A stretch of 20,339 nucleotides of DNA from a virus, in the IMG/VR virus record IMGVR_UViG_3300032291_000037, positions 1 through 20,339 of that record. One strand, written 5' to 3'. This document shows positions 19,139-20,339 of this stretch, in pieces. How positions within the stretch are numbered: the first letter of the stretch is position 1; the number at the start of each line of letters is the position of its first letter. The notes beneath the pieces were generated by a model. That model made no database searches. It was given only the letters and a program-made list of their open reading frames with translations, and had not been told where the DNA came from. Position numbers and translations under genes: made by a program.

Positions 19139-20339
19139 ATGCCGATCATCGACCCGTTTGAGGCGCAACAACCGCAGCGGAGGGGTATCGTTGATCCCTT
19201 TGCGGCGCAGCCTGTCCTAAATATTGTTGACCCTTTTGTACAAAAAGAAGAACGCCCAGAAGACCAGTCAATCCTGCGAAGCGTAGCGGACGTCCCACTC
19301 AAGATAGGGGCTGGCGCGGTTACCGGCGTACGGCTTATTGCCGACGCATTCGGTGCGGGTAACGAAGTCTCTGAAAACCTCAAAGGGGCGGAAGACTGGA
19401 TTGGTGCGCTCTACAGTGCTCAGTCTAAGAAAGACTCCAAAGAAGTCGCTCGCATTATGAAGGATGCCGAGGACAAAGGCGTGGGCGATCAAATTGCAGC
19501 GGCGCTCAAGGCATTTTCTGTTGCCCCCGTAGACCTCGTTACCAACGCACTTGGCACATCAGCCCCAGCCATCATTGCCGGTCTTGGTGCAACATTGTTC
19601 GGAGCACCCGTGCTTGTGGGTTCAGGTCTAGCTGCCGGTGTCGGTGCGACTATGGGTGCGGGTACAGTCAAAAGCTCCATCTACGACGCGGTCAAAGAAG
19701 AGTTATCCAAAACCAAAATGCCGCCTGAGCAGATAGAAGCTCGCGCTAAGTTGGCCCAAGACTACGATGGTAAAAACCTCGGGCTTATTTTGAGTGGTGC
19801 TGCACTCGGCACTATTGGCGCAACTACTGGTTTTGAACCCGCCGCCGCTCGCCAGCTAGCCAGACAAATTGCTGCTAAAGGGGCGAAATCTGAAGCGGTG
19901 GATATTGCGACTAGAGAAGCCACTGAGTTAGCCGCTAAACGCGGTATTACTAAGCAAGGTGCTTTAACAGGCGCAAAAGAATTTGCTGGCGAAGCCGCCG
20001 AGGGTGGGCAAGAACAATACGCTCAGAACGTAGCTTTGCAACGAGAAGGCTTTGACGTTCCTACTATGCGTGGTGTAGTGGGTGCAGCTACGCTTGAAGG
20101 TACAGCCGGTTTTGGTTTGGGTGCTTTAGGTGGTGGGCGAGAAGCCGCTAGAGCCAAACGAGAACTTGCCGTTGAAGACGCCGCCGCAGAAATAGACAAA
20201 CTTAATAAAGGCACGACTACAACAGTGCGTCCTCCAGCGGCAGAGGGCGAAGCGCCTACTCTGGAAACTGTACCTGCGGAGCCTACTGGTCAGCCGGACC
20301 CAGAGCGCGTTGCTCAACTTAAAACCGTATTTGAAAATA
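19139..20339 (+). CDS. N-terminal part of a probable large internal/ejection virion protein (truncated by window end)
   Basis: Starts at ATG 19139, with AAGGG at 19127-19131 upstream, and stays open to the window end (400 codons). Residues 5-7, 19-21 and 31-33 read DPF within I/V-I/V-DPF motifs, forming a threefold N-terminal repeat. Next comes VPLKIGAGAVTGVRLIADAFGAGNEVSENLKGAEDW, then SAQSKKDSKEVARIMKDAEDKGVGDQIAAALKAFSVAP. Residues about 139-177 and 215-232 are Gly/Ala/Leu-rich and hydrophobic, possibly membrane-active. Residues 267-400 are charged and Ala-rich, ending in a Pro/Glu linker. Proteins starting this way in aquatic phages are, as I recall, very long ejection or 'polyvalent' proteins with several enzymatic domains. 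Those domains would lie beyond the window. Confidence 0.75.
   Translation, partial: MPIIDPFEAQQPQRRGIVDPFAAQPVLNIVDPFVQKEERPEDQSILRSVADVPLKIGAGAVTGVRLIADAFGAGNEVSENLKGAEDWIGALYSAQSKKDSKEVARIMKDAEDKGVGDQIAAALKAFSVAPVDLVTNALGTSAPAIIAGLGATLFGAPVLVGSGLAAGVGATMGAGTVKSSIYDAVKEELSKTKMPPEQIEARAKLAQDYDGKNLGLILSGAALGTIGATTGFEPAAARQLARQIAAKGAKSEAVDIATREATELAAKRGITKQGALTGAKEFAGEAAEGGQEQYAQNVALQREGFDVPTMRGVVGAATLEGTAGFGLGALGGGREAARAKRELAVEDAAAEIDKLNKGTTTTVRPPAAEGEAPTLETVPAEPTGQPDPERVAQLKTVFEN

Overview
The window is one arm of the virion-protein region of a tailed bacteriophage (Caudoviricetes), most likely short-tailed (podovirus-like). All 25 supported genes lie on the + strand. They are packed end to end, with repeated ATGA, TAATG and GTG/TTG stop/start overlaps, and the largest gap between genes is 34 bases. 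No cellular gene, tRNA, integrase, replication gene, transposon or CRISPR array is visible. The gene content and the small basic proteins resemble phages known mainly from freshwater and marine metagenomes that infect Gram-negative bacteria. That habitat and host assignment is from family knowledge and is an inference. No stretch over 300 bases lacks a gene, and no convincing promoter or terminator is seen, so the window probably sits inside one long late transcription unit entering from the left. 

Layout. (1) 2-947: small lysine/arginine-rich proteins of unknown function, the first cut by the window edge, two sharing a C-terminal RADG motif and two looking like halves of one family. (2) 947-5120: connector and neck-type proteins (307-aa and 230-aa adaptor-like proteins), a four-cysteine zinc-ribbon protein, two more small basic proteins, two small beta-rich virion proteins and a 230-aa protein made of eight ~20-residue repeats. 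(3) 5130-10008: the receptor-binding module: a 1034-aa tail fibre ending in a self-cleaving S74 chaperone domain, two shorter fibre-like proteins, an 85-aa accessory protein and a 92-aa cupin-like protein. (4) 10014-12156: a lysis-type cassette: a 52-aa proline-rich ORF, two single-pass membrane proteins, a 3-TM holin and an M15-type endolysin. (5) 12175-14381: a 643-aa beta-rich tail nozzle/DNA-stabilisation-type protein and a 90-aa virion protein. (6) 14416-end: a 656-aa Gly/Ala-rich protein, a GNAT-like protein, a 773-aa Gln/Ala-rich protein and the first 400 residues of a protein that is probably very large. These look like internal or ejected virion proteins. 

How the genes work together (inference from family knowledge): the adaptor-like proteins join portal to tail, the nozzle protein closes the tail, the fibres bind the host, the large repetitive proteins are probably packaged and ejected with the DNA, and the holin and endolysin release progeny. 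Terminase, portal and major capsid are not here and probably lie to the left. 

No clearly new multi-gene system is visible. The points most worth a second look are the split gene at a G6 run (700-714), a short A-x-G-G motif recurring across six different proteins, the diverged duplicated module at the C-terminus of the 656-aa protein, the eightfold repeat protein, the phage cupin, and the truncated large protein with three I/V-DPF motifs at its N-terminus.
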